From DASYKS01 sp035995205 (lineage in GTDB: Bacteria > Acidobacteriota > Thermoanaerobaculia > Multivoradales > UBA5704): a stretch of 64,000 bases of DNA. The notes below the pieces were generated by a model. It ran no database searches. It had not been told where the DNA came from and saw nothing but the letters and a program-made list of their open reading frames with translations. The translations under genes and the position numbers were made by a program. Below, piece after piece: positions 17,325 to 25,945 of this stretch (positions are counted from its first letter, which is position 1; every line of letters starts with the position of its first letter). The stretch is from assembly GCA_035995205.1 (NCBI GenBank), contig DASYKS010000019.1:1-64000 (forward strand), written 5' to 3'.

Positions 17325-18323
17325 GTGACCGCCCACGCCCAGCTCGGAACCCCGCTCCTCTGGGGCGGATTCCTCGCGCTCGTTTTCGCTCTCTTGGCAC
17401 TCGATCTCGGGGTGTTCAATCGCAAGGAGCATCGCGTCGAGCTGCGCGAAGCGATCGTCTGGAGCGTGGTCTGGACGCTGGTGGCGTTCGGGTTCAACGC
17501 TTGGGTCTATCTGCATTTCGGTCACGGTCCGGGGGTCGAGTTTCTGACCGCCTACGTGATCGAACGTAGCTTGAGCTTTGACAACATCTTCGTCTTCATC
17601 GTCATCTTCAACTATTTCGCGGTGCCCGAGGAGCTCCATCATAGGGTGCTGTTCTGGGGCATCCTCGGCGCGCTCATCGCCCGCGGTCTGTTCATCGGTC
17701 TCGGCGTCGCGCTGCTGGCGAAATTCTCCTGGTTGATCTATCTGTTCGGCGCGTTCCTGATCTACACCGGATGGAAAGTCCTGCGCGATCATGAGACGAA
17801 GATCGAACCGGAGAGGAACCCGGTGGTCAAGCTGTTCCGCCGCCTGTTCCGGATCACCGAGGGCTACTGTGGAAAAAACTTCTGGTCGCGCGAAAACGGC
17901 GTGCTCTACGCGACTCCGCTGCTGCTCGTCCTGGTGGTTATCGAGGCGAGCGACATCCTGTTCGCGGTCGATTCGATCCCCGCGGTGTTCGGCGTCACGC
18001 GCGACGCGTTCATCGCGTTCACCTCGAACATCTTCGCGATCTTGGGGCTGCGCGCGCTTTACTTTCTGCTCGCCGGGCTGATGCACAAGTTCGGCTATCT
18101 GAGCTACGGCCTTGGCCTGGTTTTGATCTTCATCGGCGGCAAGATGGTCGTCCACCCGTGGCTTGAAATCCCGATCGAGCTGTCGCTCGGCCTAGTGATC
18201 GCCCTGCTCGCGGGTTCCGTCGTGCTCTCGCTTCTGCGCCCACCAAAAGTGCCGCCGGTCGTTGCGGAAACCGAGACCGGCGCGGGCCTTCGTGAACCCG
18301 CGCCCGAGACACACGCCGACTAG
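17325..18323 (+). CDS. TerC family integral membrane protein (Alx type)
   Basis: A 332-residue polytopic protein with about nine hydrophobic segments. Family motifs include ERSLSFDNIFVFIVIFNYF and LFAVDSIPAVFGVTRD, which hold the acidic residues in membrane helices typical of TerC/Alx. Family members are linked to manganese export, pH stress and tellurite resistance. No tellurite genes are nearby, so metal homeostasis is more likely. The start is GTG at 17325. The 100 nt upstream do not show a recognisable yybP-ykoY riboswitch. Confidence 0.9.
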   Translation: MTAHAQLGTPLLWGGFLALVFALLALDLGVFNRKEHRVELREAIVWSVVWTLVAFGFNAWVYLHFGHGPGVEFLTAYVIERSLSFDNIFVFIVIFNYFAVPEELHHRVLFWGILGALIARGLFIGLGVALLAKFSWLIYLFGAFLIYTGWKVLRDHETKIEPERNPVVKLFRRLFRITEGYCGKNFWSRENGVLYATPLLLVLVVIEASDILFAVDSIPAVFGVTRDAFIAFTSNIFAILGLRALYFLLAGLMHKFGYLSYGLGLVLIFIGGKMVVHPWLEIPIELSLGLVIALLAGSVVLSLLRPPKVPPVVAETETGAGLREPAPETHAD

Positions 18324-18358
18324 CGCCGCACGACACCCTGCACCTTTGGAGGTTCTCG

Positions 18359-20074
18359 ATGAAACGGCCCACCGCCTTTCTCCTCCTCGTTTCCCTGCTC
18401 CTTCTCGGCGGACCGTTGCCGTGCGCTTTCGAGCCCGCGCCGATCGGCCGCGCCGGGGCTGTCGCAGCGAATGACCGGCGGGCGACCGCGGTCGGCCTGG
18501 AAATTCTGAAGTCGGGCGGCAACGCGGTGGATGCGGCGATAGCGACCGCTCTGGCGCTCGCCGTGGTCTTCCCCGAAGCGGGCAACCTGGCGGGAGGCGG
18601 TTTTGCCGTGGTGCGCCGGAACGGCACGTTTGCCGCGCTCGATTTTCGCGAGATCGCGCCGGCCGCGGCGAGCCGCGACATGTACCTCGACGAAAAGGGC
18701 GAACCGGGAAAGGGTGCCTCGACCGTCGGGCCGCTCGCCGCCGGGGTGCCGGGCTCGCCCGCCGGGCTCTGGGAGCTGCACAAGAAGTACGGCAAGCTTC
18801 CCTGGGCGCGCCTGGTCGAGCCGGCCGAGCGCCTGGCGCGCGAAGGGTTCACGGTTGATCGCCACCTGCAAGAGCGGCTGATCCATCCGGATCAAAAACG
18901 CCTCGCTCAGTTCCCCGAGACCGTGGCCTTGTGGCGGGTCGGGGCGGAGAATCCGCTCCCGATCGGCGCCGTGATCCAACAACCGGCGCTCGCCCGCACC
19001 CTCGCCGCCTATCGAACCTTGGGGCCGGAAGGGATCACCCAGGGACCCGTCGCCGCGGCGGTCGAGGCGGCGTCGAAAGCGCACGGCGGGGTGCTCACGG
19101 CCGCCGATCTCGCCGCCTATCGCCCGGCCTGGCGCGAGCCGCTCCGGTTCGAAGCGTTCGGCTGGCAGATCGCGACGATGCCTTTGCCTTCCTCCGGCGG
19201 CCTGATCTTGGCCGAGACGTTCGGTCAGTTGGAACGACTCGGTTGGCCGAAGCTACCGCGCTTCGGCGCCGATCGCGCCCATTTTCTAGCCGAGGCATTG
19301 CGGCGCGCGTTCGCCGATCGCTACCTTCTGGGCGACCCGAAAACCACCCGCGCCGACGCGGGCCAACTGCTCGATCCCGCTTGGCTCGACCGCCGTGCCG
19401 CCTCGATCGATCGCGCCAAGGCGTCTCCCTCAAAAGGGATCTTCCCCTGGCCGGGCGACGCGCCGCCGATCGAGAAGCCGGAAACCACGCACATTTCGGT
19501 GATCGACGCGGAAGGCAACCTGGTCGCGCTCACCACCACGCTGAACGATCTGTTCGGCTGCGGCCTTTACGTGCCCGAGATCGGCTTTCTCAACAACGAG
19601 ATGGACGACTTCGCGACCGCGCCGGGACGGCCGAACCTATTCGGGCTGATCCAGGGCGAGGCGAACGCCGTGGCGCCGGGCAAGAAGATGCTCTCCTCGA
19701 TGGCGCCCACGCTCGCCTGGCGCATGACGCCGCAGGGCGAAGAATCGATCGCGCTCGGTGGGCGCGGCGGCTCGCGCATCCCAACCCACGTGATCCAGGT
19801 GCTGCTCAATATGATGGTCGACGGCGATTCGCTCGCCGAAGCGCTCGGCCGGCCGCGCCTGCATCATCAATGGCTGCCCGACCAGATCGAAATCGAGCCG
19901 GACACGTTCTCGCCCGAGACGCGCGGCGAGCTGGAACGGCGCGGCCATTCCATCCAACCCGCGATCCAGAGCGCCCGGGTGTTCGCCATCCACCGTCTGC
20001 CCGACGGCCGGATTGAAGCCGCGGGCGATCCGCGCGGGCCGAACGGCGGCGCGGTGGTAGAGCCGGAGCGGTAG
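18359..20074 (+). CDS. ggt: Gamma-glutamyltransferase (N-terminal nucleophile hydrolase)
   Basis: A 571-residue secreted enzyme that hydrolyses or transfers the gamma-glutamyl group of glutathione. A signal peptide (MKRPTAFLLLVSLLLLGGPL) precedes the large-subunit start GAVAANDRRATAVGLEIL. Autocleavage should occur before the threonine of ETTHISVIDAEGN (near residue 376), which becomes the small-subunit nucleophile. NNEMDDF, MLSSMAPTL and GGRGGSRIPT follow as in the family. GGAGG lies 6 nt before the ATG. It is likely periplasmic and may serve cysteine and glutamate salvage. Confidence 0.92.
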   Translation: MKRPTAFLLLVSLLLLGGPLPCAFEPAPIGRAGAVAANDRRATAVGLEILKSGGNAVDAAIATALALAVVFPEAGNLAGGGFAVVRRNGTFAALDFREIAPAAASRDMYLDEKGEPGKGASTVGPLAAGVPGSPAGLWELHKKYGKLPWARLVEPAERLAREGFTVDRHLQERLIHPDQKRLAQFPETVALWRVGAENPLPIGAVIQQPALARTLAAYRTLGPEGITQGPVAAAVEAASKAHGGVLTAADLAAYRPAWREPLRFEAFGWQIATMPLPSSGGLILAETFGQLERLGWPKLPRFGADRAHFLAEALRRAFADRYLLGDPKTTRADAGQLLDPAWLDRRAASIDRAKASPSKGIFPWPGDAPPIEKPETTHISVIDAEGNLVALTTTLNDLFGCGLYVPEIGFLNNEMDDFATAPGRPNLFGLIQGEANAVAPGKKMLSSMAPTLAWRMTPQGEESIALGGRGGSRIPTHVIQVLLNMMVDGDSLAEALGRPRLHHQWLPDQIEIEPDTFSPETRGELERRGHSIQPAIQSARVFAIHRLPDGRIEAAGDPRGPNGGAVVEPER

Positions 20075-20134
20075 CGAGGCTCTTTCCAGGTAAACTCCGG
20101 CCCGTTTTTCTTCGTCGAGTAAGGGAGTCCGAGC

Positions 20135-21274
20135 ATGGTGCAGGTGCTGGTGCCCAAAGAGCGCCGATCCGGCGAAACGCGCGTCGCCGCGACGCCGGAG
20201 ACGGTCAAGAAGATGGTCAAGGAAGGGCTCGCCGTCTCGGTCGAACGAGGCGCCGGCGAGGCCGCGTATTTTTCCGACGCGGACTACGAAGCGGCGGGTG
20301 CCGTGCTCTCCGACGCCCCCGATTGGTCGGCGGCCGACGTGGTCTTGAAAGTCGCCCCGTTCGCCGAGAACGAATCTCCCAAGTCCGGCGCGCTCGCAAT
20401 CGGCCTGTTCGCCCCCCACGGACCGCTCGACCGCGTCCGCCGCCTGGTCGCGGGCAACGTCACGACGCTCTCGATGGAGCTGGTGCCGCGCATCACCCGC
20501 GCGCAGGGGATGGATGCCCTCTCGTCGCAAGCGTCGATCGCCGGCTACAAGGCGGTCCTGCTCGCGGCGGTCCACCTGCCGAAATATCTCCCCCTCCTGA
20601 TGACCGCCGCGGGCACGATCAAGCCGGCGAAGATCGTCATCATGGGGGCAGGAGTCGCGGGCCTCCAGGCGATCGGCACCGCCCGCCGCCTCGGCGCGGT
20701 GGTCGAAGTCTCGGACGTCCGGCCGGAAGTGAAAGAGCAGGTCGAATCGCTCGGCGCCCGCTTCATCGAGCTGCCGATGCTCGAACAAGAGAGCGGCGCG
20801 GGAACCGGCGGCTACGCCCGCCAGATGGGCGAGGACTTCCTCCGCCGCCAGCGCGAGATCGTCCGCGACCGTCTGACGACGGCGGATGCCGCGATCACCA
20901 CGGCCCTAGTACCCGGCAGGAAAGCCCCCACCCTGCTCACCCGCGAAATGGTCGAAGCCATGCGCCCCGGCTCCGTGATCATCGATCTCGCGGTCGAACA
21001 GGGAGGCAACTGCGAGCTATCCCAAGCCGATCAGGAAGTCGTCCATCAAGGCGTCCGCATCCTAGGTCCCTCCAACCTCCCCGCCACCCTGCCACACGAC
21101 GCGAGCACCCTCTACGCGAGGAACGTCCTCGCGCTGCTGCTCCATGTAACGAAAAAGGGCGAGATGGCACTCGATCCGGAGGAGGAGATCGTGAAGGCGA
21201 CCTTGCTCACTCACGCTGGGGGTGTCGTGCACGCTCCGACGGCGGAGCGGCTGGCGAGCGAAACCGAGTCCTGA
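20135..21274 (+). CDS. pntAA: NAD(P) transhydrogenase alpha subunit, NAD-binding domain (orphan)
   Basis: A 379-residue protein matching domain I of proton-translocating transhydrogenase: LVPKERRSGETRVAATPETV, the RITRAQGMDALSSQASIAGY signature, the IVIMGAGVAGLQAIGTARRL Rossmann motif and VIIDLAVEQGGNCELSQ. The enzyme needs pntAB and pntB (membrane domain and NADP-binding domain), which normally follow directly. Here neither is present. Instead a 21-bp repeat array begins 23 nt after the stop. It is either an orphan whose partners are elsewhere, or an alanine dehydrogenase-like relative. Confidence 0.85.
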   Translation: MVQVLVPKERRSGETRVAATPETVKKMVKEGLAVSVERGAGEAAYFSDADYEAAGAVLSDAPDWSAADVVLKVAPFAENESPKSGALAIGLFAPHGPLDRVRRLVAGNVTTLSMELVPRITRAQGMDALSSQASIAGYKAVLLAAVHLPKYLPLLMTAAGTIKPAKIVIMGAGVAGLQAIGTARRLGAVVEVSDVRPEVKEQVESLGARFIELPMLEQESGAGTGGYARQMGEDFLRRQREIVRDRLTTADAAITTALVPGRKAPTLLTREMVEAMRPGSVIIDLAVEQGGNCELSQADQEVVHQGVRILGPSNLPATLPHDASTLYARNVLALLLHVTKKGEMALDPEEEIVKATLLTHAGGVVHAPTAERLASETES

Positions 21275-21296
21275 AGAGCAAACCGCCGCGTCGCGA

Positions 21297-21733
21297 ACGC
21301 AAAACGGTCCGGTTGCGACGCAATGCGTAGTGCTCGGCGTCCGACGAACCGGATATTGAACGCAAAGCCCCGGTTTGCGAACGCCCGGAGTCACTTCCTG
21401 GACTCCCCGCCCCAACGCAAAAAAGTGGTACGCGGACGCTACGCACAACTGCGCGAACGCTACGCAGGGACCGTCGGACGCCAGGAACAGGTTTTGGAAC
21501 GCAACATTCCACTGACCGGACGCAAACGAGCACAACGCGAACGCACGAAACCGCAGCGCGGACCCCGGTGAGCGCAACGCGGACGCCGGAACGAGCTCGT
21601 CCGCCCTTCGCGCCACGCTCTGTTGCGTCCCCAAATCACTTTCTAGCGTTCGCGCCGTCGTGCATAGCGTCCGCGCAGTTGTGCGCAGCGTCCGCGCACC
21701 ACTTTTTTGCGTCACAACCTCGGGGTTTTGCGT
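21297..21733. repeat. Degenerate direct and inverted array with a 21-bp period
   Basis: On the plus strand the word ACGC, usually as GGACGC or GAACGC, starts at 21297, 21318, 21360 and 21381, and after one phase jump at 21415, 21436, 21457, 21478, 21499, 21520, 21541 and 21583. All spacings are 21 or 42. The complementary word GCGT then ends at 21628, 21649, 21670, 21691, 21712 and 21733, again every 21. The two halves form an inverted repeat with arms at about 21414-21467 and 21661-21713. The bases between the words vary widely. Reading frames stay open because 21 is a multiple of three, but no plausible protein is seen. Confidence 0.9.
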
Positions 21734-22003
21734 TCGAAAAGCGGGTCCGGGTATTCGCGTAGCGCTTCTTGTGCTCGCCCCACCGGTGCCGGGTGCCCGC
21801 GAAGCCCGGCCGAGAAGCGAATCAGGAGTGCGCGCGCTCGGAGAACCAGAATCTCGCGTCCGACCGCCGGGGACCGAGCTTGGGGCTTCTCTGCTCGCCT
21901 TCGCTCGGGTGGTCCGCAGGGGCTAAAACGAGATCACGGCTCCGCCAGAACCTCGACCGAGGAAGAAGCCACCGAGGCTCGTCGCAACCAAAGTCCCAAC
22001 TGT

Positions 22004-22261
22004 TCAAGATCCTGGCAACTCAGAAGGGGCGACATGTGCCCGAAGCACGTAGTCGAGCTCGGTCTGCTGATCGGCGTGGCGCACCTCCGACGGCGACGCT
22101 TCCATCCGTCGGCCACCGATGATCTCGTCCCGGGTGACCTCCGGCTCGACCAGATGATCGTCCACGTGCGGGAACGAGCCGCGGCCTGGCAAACGCATCG
22201 CCGAGCCCGTCCCGTCCGGCCCGGGCGCTTTGAAGCTGTAAGCCCTGCGGTTCTCGTCCAT
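22004..22261 (-). pseudogene. Uma2-family nuclease, N-terminal fragment
   Basis: An 85-codon frame from the ATG at 22261 reads MDENRRAYSFKAPGPDGTGS, then SAMRLPGRGSFPHVDDHLVE, then DEIIGGRRMEASPSEVRHAD, ending in LDYVLRAHVAPSELPGS. From memory this is the start of one Uma2 subfamily, in which about 120 further residues carrying the nuclease active site follow. These are missing. The broken end faces the 21-bp array about 270 nt away. Confidence 0.6.
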
Positions 22262-22375
22262 CCGCCAGATAATAACCGACTGCCAGAAACCCGCTCGGTT
22301 AGTCTCTCGCCACGCACCCGCCGAAAGAGGGTACTGTCTCTCTAAAGAGGGTACAAAAGAGGGTATTGTTCGCCC

Positions 22376-23074
22376 ATGAGCTCGTTCCGCGGGGACTTCC
22401 TGCGCCGTTTGCCGATTCCGATGAGCGCGGCCTGGCTGCTTTCGGACATCGCCGAGGCCAAGGGTCGGCAGGATTCGATCCGCGCGGCGCCGCAGGTGCT
22501 CTCGACCCTCCGCGAGACGGCTCTGGTCCAGAGCGTTGAGTCCTCGAACCGGATCGAAGGCATCACCGTAGCGCCTGGCCGCCTGCGGCCCCTGGTGCTC
22601 GGAGAAGACAGACCGCGCGATCGATCGGAGGAGGAGATCCTCGGCTACCGCCGGGCGCTCGAAAGGGTTCATCTCCACGCGCGCGACTTGGCGATCGATC
22701 CGCGCCTGTTGCTCGACCTCCACGGTTTGGTTCAGGAGGGAGCCGGCGACGCCGGGCAGGGGAAGCGGGTAGACAACGAGATCGTCGAGATCCTGAGCGG
22801 CGAAGCGCCGCGAGTCCGCTTCCGGCCGAGCGAGCTCGAAACCCGGGTCGGAGATTCCGCCCCTTCCCCGCGAGGCGCCAAGACCGCGCAGATCGAAGCC
22901 GCGATCGCGCGATTCCCGGGAGACTTCACGCTCGGAGACCTCGAACGGGCCTGCCCGGGAGCTAGCCGCGAGCTTGCGCGCCGGGTCCTCCGCAGGCTGA
23001 GCGACGCCGGTCAGGTCGAGAGCCTCGGCCGTGGACCGGGAGCGCGTTGGCGGCGGCACGGAGGGCCGGCATAG
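22376..23074 (+). CDS. Fic-family protein lacking the catalytic core
   Basis: A 232-residue protein with the N-terminal region of Fic proteins: MSAAWLLSDIAEAKGRQDSI and the inhibitory-helix type motif VESSNRIEGI, then LLLDLHGLVQEGAGDAGQGK and a winged-helix C-terminus (LGDLERACPGASRELARRVL). The segment that should carry HPFxDGNGR, needed for AMP transfer, is absent: the text runs directly from RVRFRPSELE to the winged helix. The family is usually about 370 residues. The deletion is in frame, so the product may survive as a regulator, or it is simply a decaying gene. Confidence 0.75.
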   Translation: MSSFRGDFLRRLPIPMSAAWLLSDIAEAKGRQDSIRAAPQVLSTLRETALVQSVESSNRIEGITVAPGRLRPLVLGEDRPRDRSEEEILGYRRALERVHLHARDLAIDPRLLLDLHGLVQEGAGDAGQGKRVDNEIVEILSGEAPRVRFRPSELETRVGDSAPSPRGAKTAQIEAAIARFPGDFTLGDLERACPGASRELARRVLRRLSDAGQVESLGRGPGARWRRHGGPA

Positions 23075-23116
23075 GCTTGTGGAGTCACCTACCCCGCCGA
23101 ACCTCGGATTCGGGAC

Positions 23117-23238
23117 CCAGGCCGATAGCCTGGGCTTCGGAAAAGCACGCGGCCCTTCAGGCCGCAAAATACGGACGCGGTGCCTTTTGCGGCGAAGGGC
23201 CGCGTTCCGTTAGCCCAGACTGAAGGCCTGGGTGGGCT
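23117..23238. repeat. Cruciform-like inverted repeat
   Basis: CGCGGCCCTTC(AG)GCCGCAAAA at 23149-23170 is answered by its reverse complement at 23186-23205 with a 2-nt indel. CTGGGCT at 23131-23137 is answered by AGCCCAG at 23213-23219. Each outer end also forms its own small hairpin (CCCAGGC/GCCTGGG at 23117-23135 and CCCAG/CTGGG near 23215-23233). The element lies between the convergent Fic-like gene and the PIN module. Confidence 0.7.
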
Positions 23239-23257
23239 CCTGGAGCGTTGCCTCAGG

Positions 23258-23443
23258 CTAAGTTTGGTCGCGCCGTTGGCGCTCAGGCTTCGATGCCGGA
23301 GGATCCACCAAGGGCGACGGATACGATGCCTCCCGGCTCCTGATGTCACGAATGATCGCCTCGAAATCGTAGTGAAATCGCTCCATGTACTCTTCGCGCT
23401 GCTTGTGGAGGCGCTCGACAATCGGGTCAATTATCATTGGCAA
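23258..23443 (-). CDS. Small antitoxin-like protein paired with a PIN toxin
   Basis: A 61-residue protein: DPIVERLHKQREEYMERFHY then DFEAIIRDIRSREASY and a Pro-rich basic tail. This helical pattern matches small proteins commonly found directly after this type of PIN-domain gene. Its start overlaps the toxin's 3' end by 17 nt. It has no ribbon-helix-helix or AbrB fold that I can recognise, so calling it an antitoxin rests on context. Confidence 0.6.
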   Translation of the reverse strand: MPMIIDPIVERLHKQREEYMERFHYDFEAIIRDIRSREASYPSPLVDPPASKPERQRRDQT

Positions 23444-23915
23444 CTCCTAGGAGTTCTTCGGGAGTACAGATGATCGGGAGCATGAGACCCTGTCCCGCGC
23501 AGAGGCGCGCAATGCGAGGCAGAACCTCCTGATTGGCGATGTGCTTACAGTTCCAGGTTAAAAGGTAGTCAACCTGGTGAACGGTGGCGATAGCGATGTG
23601 AAGTGCATCGGGCAAAGCTTTCTGAGGTAAAAATCCTTTGAGAAGGATGTTGGTAGCCAAAGTCACAGCTTGGTCTGTGACCAGAAGACGAGGCAGATCG
23701 GCCACAACCGTCACTCGATTCTTTGCCAAAGAAGGTTCTCCCACCTGAATCTCGTCGATAACGATCTGGGAGACTACAAGGTCGAAATCTCGTCGTCGCC
23801 GAGACCACCACTCGATCGTGATTTGTTGGTGTGCAGCCGCGATAGGGTCCCTGCTCTCTCGAGGAACCGCGGTCAGGTAGCTGATGAACGAGGTCTCCAA
23901 GTAGACGCGGGCCAT
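23427..23915 (-). CDS. PIN-domain ribonuclease toxin (VapC-like)
   Basis: A 162-residue PIN domain. The first acidic residue lies in VYLETSFISYL, with further conserved positions in IVIDEIQVGE and LPDALHIAIATVHQVDYLLT, followed by WNCKHIAN. PIN toxins cut tRNAs or mRNAs in a metal-dependent way. The unusual order, toxin first and antitoxin-like gene second with a 17-nt overlap, is typical for this PIN subgroup. The composition is less GC-rich than the flanks. It has a TAGGAT hexamer 9 nt before the ATG and no Shine-Dalgarno. Confidence 0.8.
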   Translation of the reverse strand: MARVYLETSFISYLTAVPRESRDPIAAAHQQITIEWWSRRRRDFDLVVSQIVIDEIQVGEPSLAKNRVTVVADLPRLLVTDQAVTLATNILLKGFLPQKALPDALHIAIATVHQVDYLLTWNCKHIANQEVLPRIARLCAGQGLMLPIICTPEELLGVANDN

Positions 23916-23924
23916 TGCTGAAGC

Positions 23925-23930
23925 ATCCTA
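23925..23930 (-). promoter_or_regulatory. Putative -10 element close to the start codon
   Basis: TAGGAT on the minus strand ends 9 nt before the ATG at 23915 of the PIN toxin, with no Shine-Dalgarno between them. Confidence 0.4.
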
Positions 23931-23998
23931 CGCTCACTTGCGTAAGGCAAGCGCTGGGTAGGCAGAACCACGGCCTCCCCGCTGATAATTGCCTCCCC

Positions 23999-25945
23999 CT
24001 ACCCCCCGCACCCCAACCGAACCCGCTTCTTCTCCGCCCGATGCTCCGCTAGCGACAGCTCTTTGAAGGCCGGAAAATCCGCCGGTTCTACAAAGCGACT
24101 GCGGGTCTCGGCCGTGCGTTCAAGGATTGCGAGACCGTCTTCGAAACGGAGGGTCTGGCGGAAACTGCCGAGCGCGTTTTCGGTCATGGTGTCTTGGGGT
24201 TCGAGTTTGCAGGCGGCTTCGGGGAGGTGGAAGCGCCAGATGGTTTTGGCGGTTCCGGGGGAGAGGACGACCGGGATCGGGTTCGTGGCCCGGTTGTCGA
24301 GCACGCCGGACGAGGGGGTTGCCGAGAGCGAGATGGCTTGGAAAGAGCGCGAGGCGTTGCCGAGCAGGCCGGGCAGGACGATCTGTGCCGTGGCCGTGGC
24401 GTGGGGCAGCCCTTCGCGCTCGGGTTGCCAGGTGAGACGGCCGAGGGTGGCTCCCGGAAACAGGTCGGCGAAGATTCCTCGGAGAGTGGTGTCGATCTCG
24501 TTCGGCTGCTTGTCCGCGAGTGTTTCGACCAGCCAGGCCGCCTGCCAGCCGGATAGGTCGAGTCGCGCTTGGCCCTGGGCGTCGCCGGTTGCGGGCTCCG
24601 GGGTCGAGGCGACGCTCAGGTCAATCGTCAGGGTGCGCGCCTCTCCGGTTGGGAGGGTCGGCGTTCGGACCAGCACGCTGTCCTTGCCTTGATCCCCGCG
24701 AACGATGAGGGCATCCTGGTCCTGGACGTGCGGCGCAAGCCAGACCAGCGAGGCTCCGATCTCCTGGGTCGCGTCGACGAAAAGGTAACCTCCGGCGACC
24801 GGCGCGCTCGGTGGCAGATCGATCGCCTGATTGGGACCTGCGACGGGAAGCGCCACGATCGCGTGGTTGAAGTCGAACGGCGAGGGGAAGTCGCGGTCGA
24901 TCCGGCCGGTTCGGTCGAGGCGGATTAGCACCGGATAGGCCTCGAGGCCGGCCGCGGCGAGCAGATCGACGAGCAGCACCGCCTTGTCCTTGCAGTCGCC
25001 ATATTTCTTGCCGATCGACTCGGCCGGCGCGTGCGGCCGGTAGCCGCCGAACCCGACCTCGATCGCCACATAGCGGACATCGCGCTGGGCGTAGCGGATC
25101 AACGCCGCGAGCTTCTCCTGTTTGGAGGGCGCGCCGCCCAAACCGCGGACAATCCGATCCGCCTCGGCGCGCACCTCGGGGGTGCCGCGCGGCACGGAGC
25201 GGAGCAGGTCCGCCCACCAGGCGGCGACGCCGACCCAGTCGGATGCCCCGCCCCAGGCGAAGCGCAGGGTGGGTCCCGGATCGGTAGGCGTCGAGTCGAG
25301 CGTGCGATCGGCGGGCAGATCGTGGCCGGTGATCCGCACTCCCCCCGCGAGCGGCTCGATTTGAAGACCCGCGGCCGGGCCGGAGACGTGAAAACGAAAG
25401 CCCGGCCCCGCGCCGCGCACTTCGACCGACAGCGCGGTCACCCGGTCGCGGCCGGGAGAGAGATCGATCCGGCTGCCGGGGTAGTAGGGCTGCTCGGAGA
25501 GAACCGATTCGACCTCCAGGGTCGAGCCGACCGGCGCCGCGGGGAAGGTCACGGAGCGGACCTTGACGCCGCTGTGCAGAACCCCCGCCGAGCTGACCTC
25601 GGCGGTGTCGATGGCCTTCCGGCCCGCTTCGACCACCTGGCCGTCGGGCTTGACCGTCCGCGCTTCGAGCCGCTCGATCTTGGCGTTCTCGTCGTAGGCC
25701 AGGGGGTAGGGCGACCAGGCGGCGAAATCTTCGGCCGCTTCGAGACGGACGCGGAGTTTCTCCGTGGTGCGCATCGAGCCGTCCGGGCGCACTTCGACGG
25801 CCACCGAGCGTTCGAGCACGGTCGCGGCGTGCGCCGGGGTCGTCGGGGTCGCCACGATCCCGAGGATCGCGGCGATTGGAAGAAGCAGGGCGGTCGGCGC
25901 GAGGCGCCGCGGCCTACCGGCGGACGAGGACGAGGGCTTGGGCAT
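23999..25945 (-). CDS. DUF3857 / transglutaminase-like protein with intact catalytic triad
   Basis: A 648-residue protein with a signal peptide (ending TTPAHAA), a DUF3857 beta-rich domain (about residues 45-230) and a transglutaminase-like domain. The triad is present: Cys in KYGDCKDKAVLL, His in FDFNHAIVAL and Asp in YLFVDATQE. The C-terminal 200 residues are another beta-rich region. It would act outside the cytoplasm; the substrate is unknown, and members may be proteases or crosslinkers. Its start lies 32 nt inside the end of the upstream paralog, so the two are one operon and were probably made by duplication. Confidence 0.85.
   Translation of the reverse strand: MPKPSSSSAGRPRRLAPTALLLPIAAILGIVATPTTPAHAATVLERSVAVEVRPDGSMRTTEKLRVRLEAAEDFAAWSPYPLAYDENAKIERLEARTVKPDGQVVEAGRKAIDTAEVSSAGVLHSGVKVRSVTFPAAPVGSTLEVESVLSEQPYYPGSRIDLSPGRDRVTALSVEVRGAGPGFRFHVSGPAAGLQIEPLAGGVRITGHDLPADRTLDSTPTDPGPTLRFAWGGASDWVGVAAWWADLLRSVPRGTPEVRAEADRIVRGLGGAPSKQEKLAALIRYAQRDVRYVAIEVGFGGYRPHAPAESIGKKYGDCKDKAVLLVDLLAAAGLEAYPVLIRLDRTGRIDRDFPSPFDFNHAIVALPVAGPNQAIDLPPSAPVAGGYLFVDATQEIGASLVWLAPHVQDQDALIVRGDQGKDSVLVRTPTLPTGEARTLTIDLSVASTPEPATGDAQGQARLDLSGWQAAWLVETLADKQPNEIDTTLRGIFADLFPGATLGRLTWQPEREGLPHATATAQIVLPGLLGNASRSFQAISLSATPSSGVLDNRATNPIPVVLSPGTAKTIWRFHLPEAACKLEPQDTMTENALGSFRQTLRFEDGLAILERTAETRSRFVEPADFPAFKELSLAEHRAEKKRVRLGCGG

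Noticed and set aside
21062..21715. Minus-strand frame of 217 codons with heptad-like repeats
   Set aside because: It is open only because the 21-bp repeat contains no stop word, runs into the antisense of pntA and has no recognisable start region or fold.
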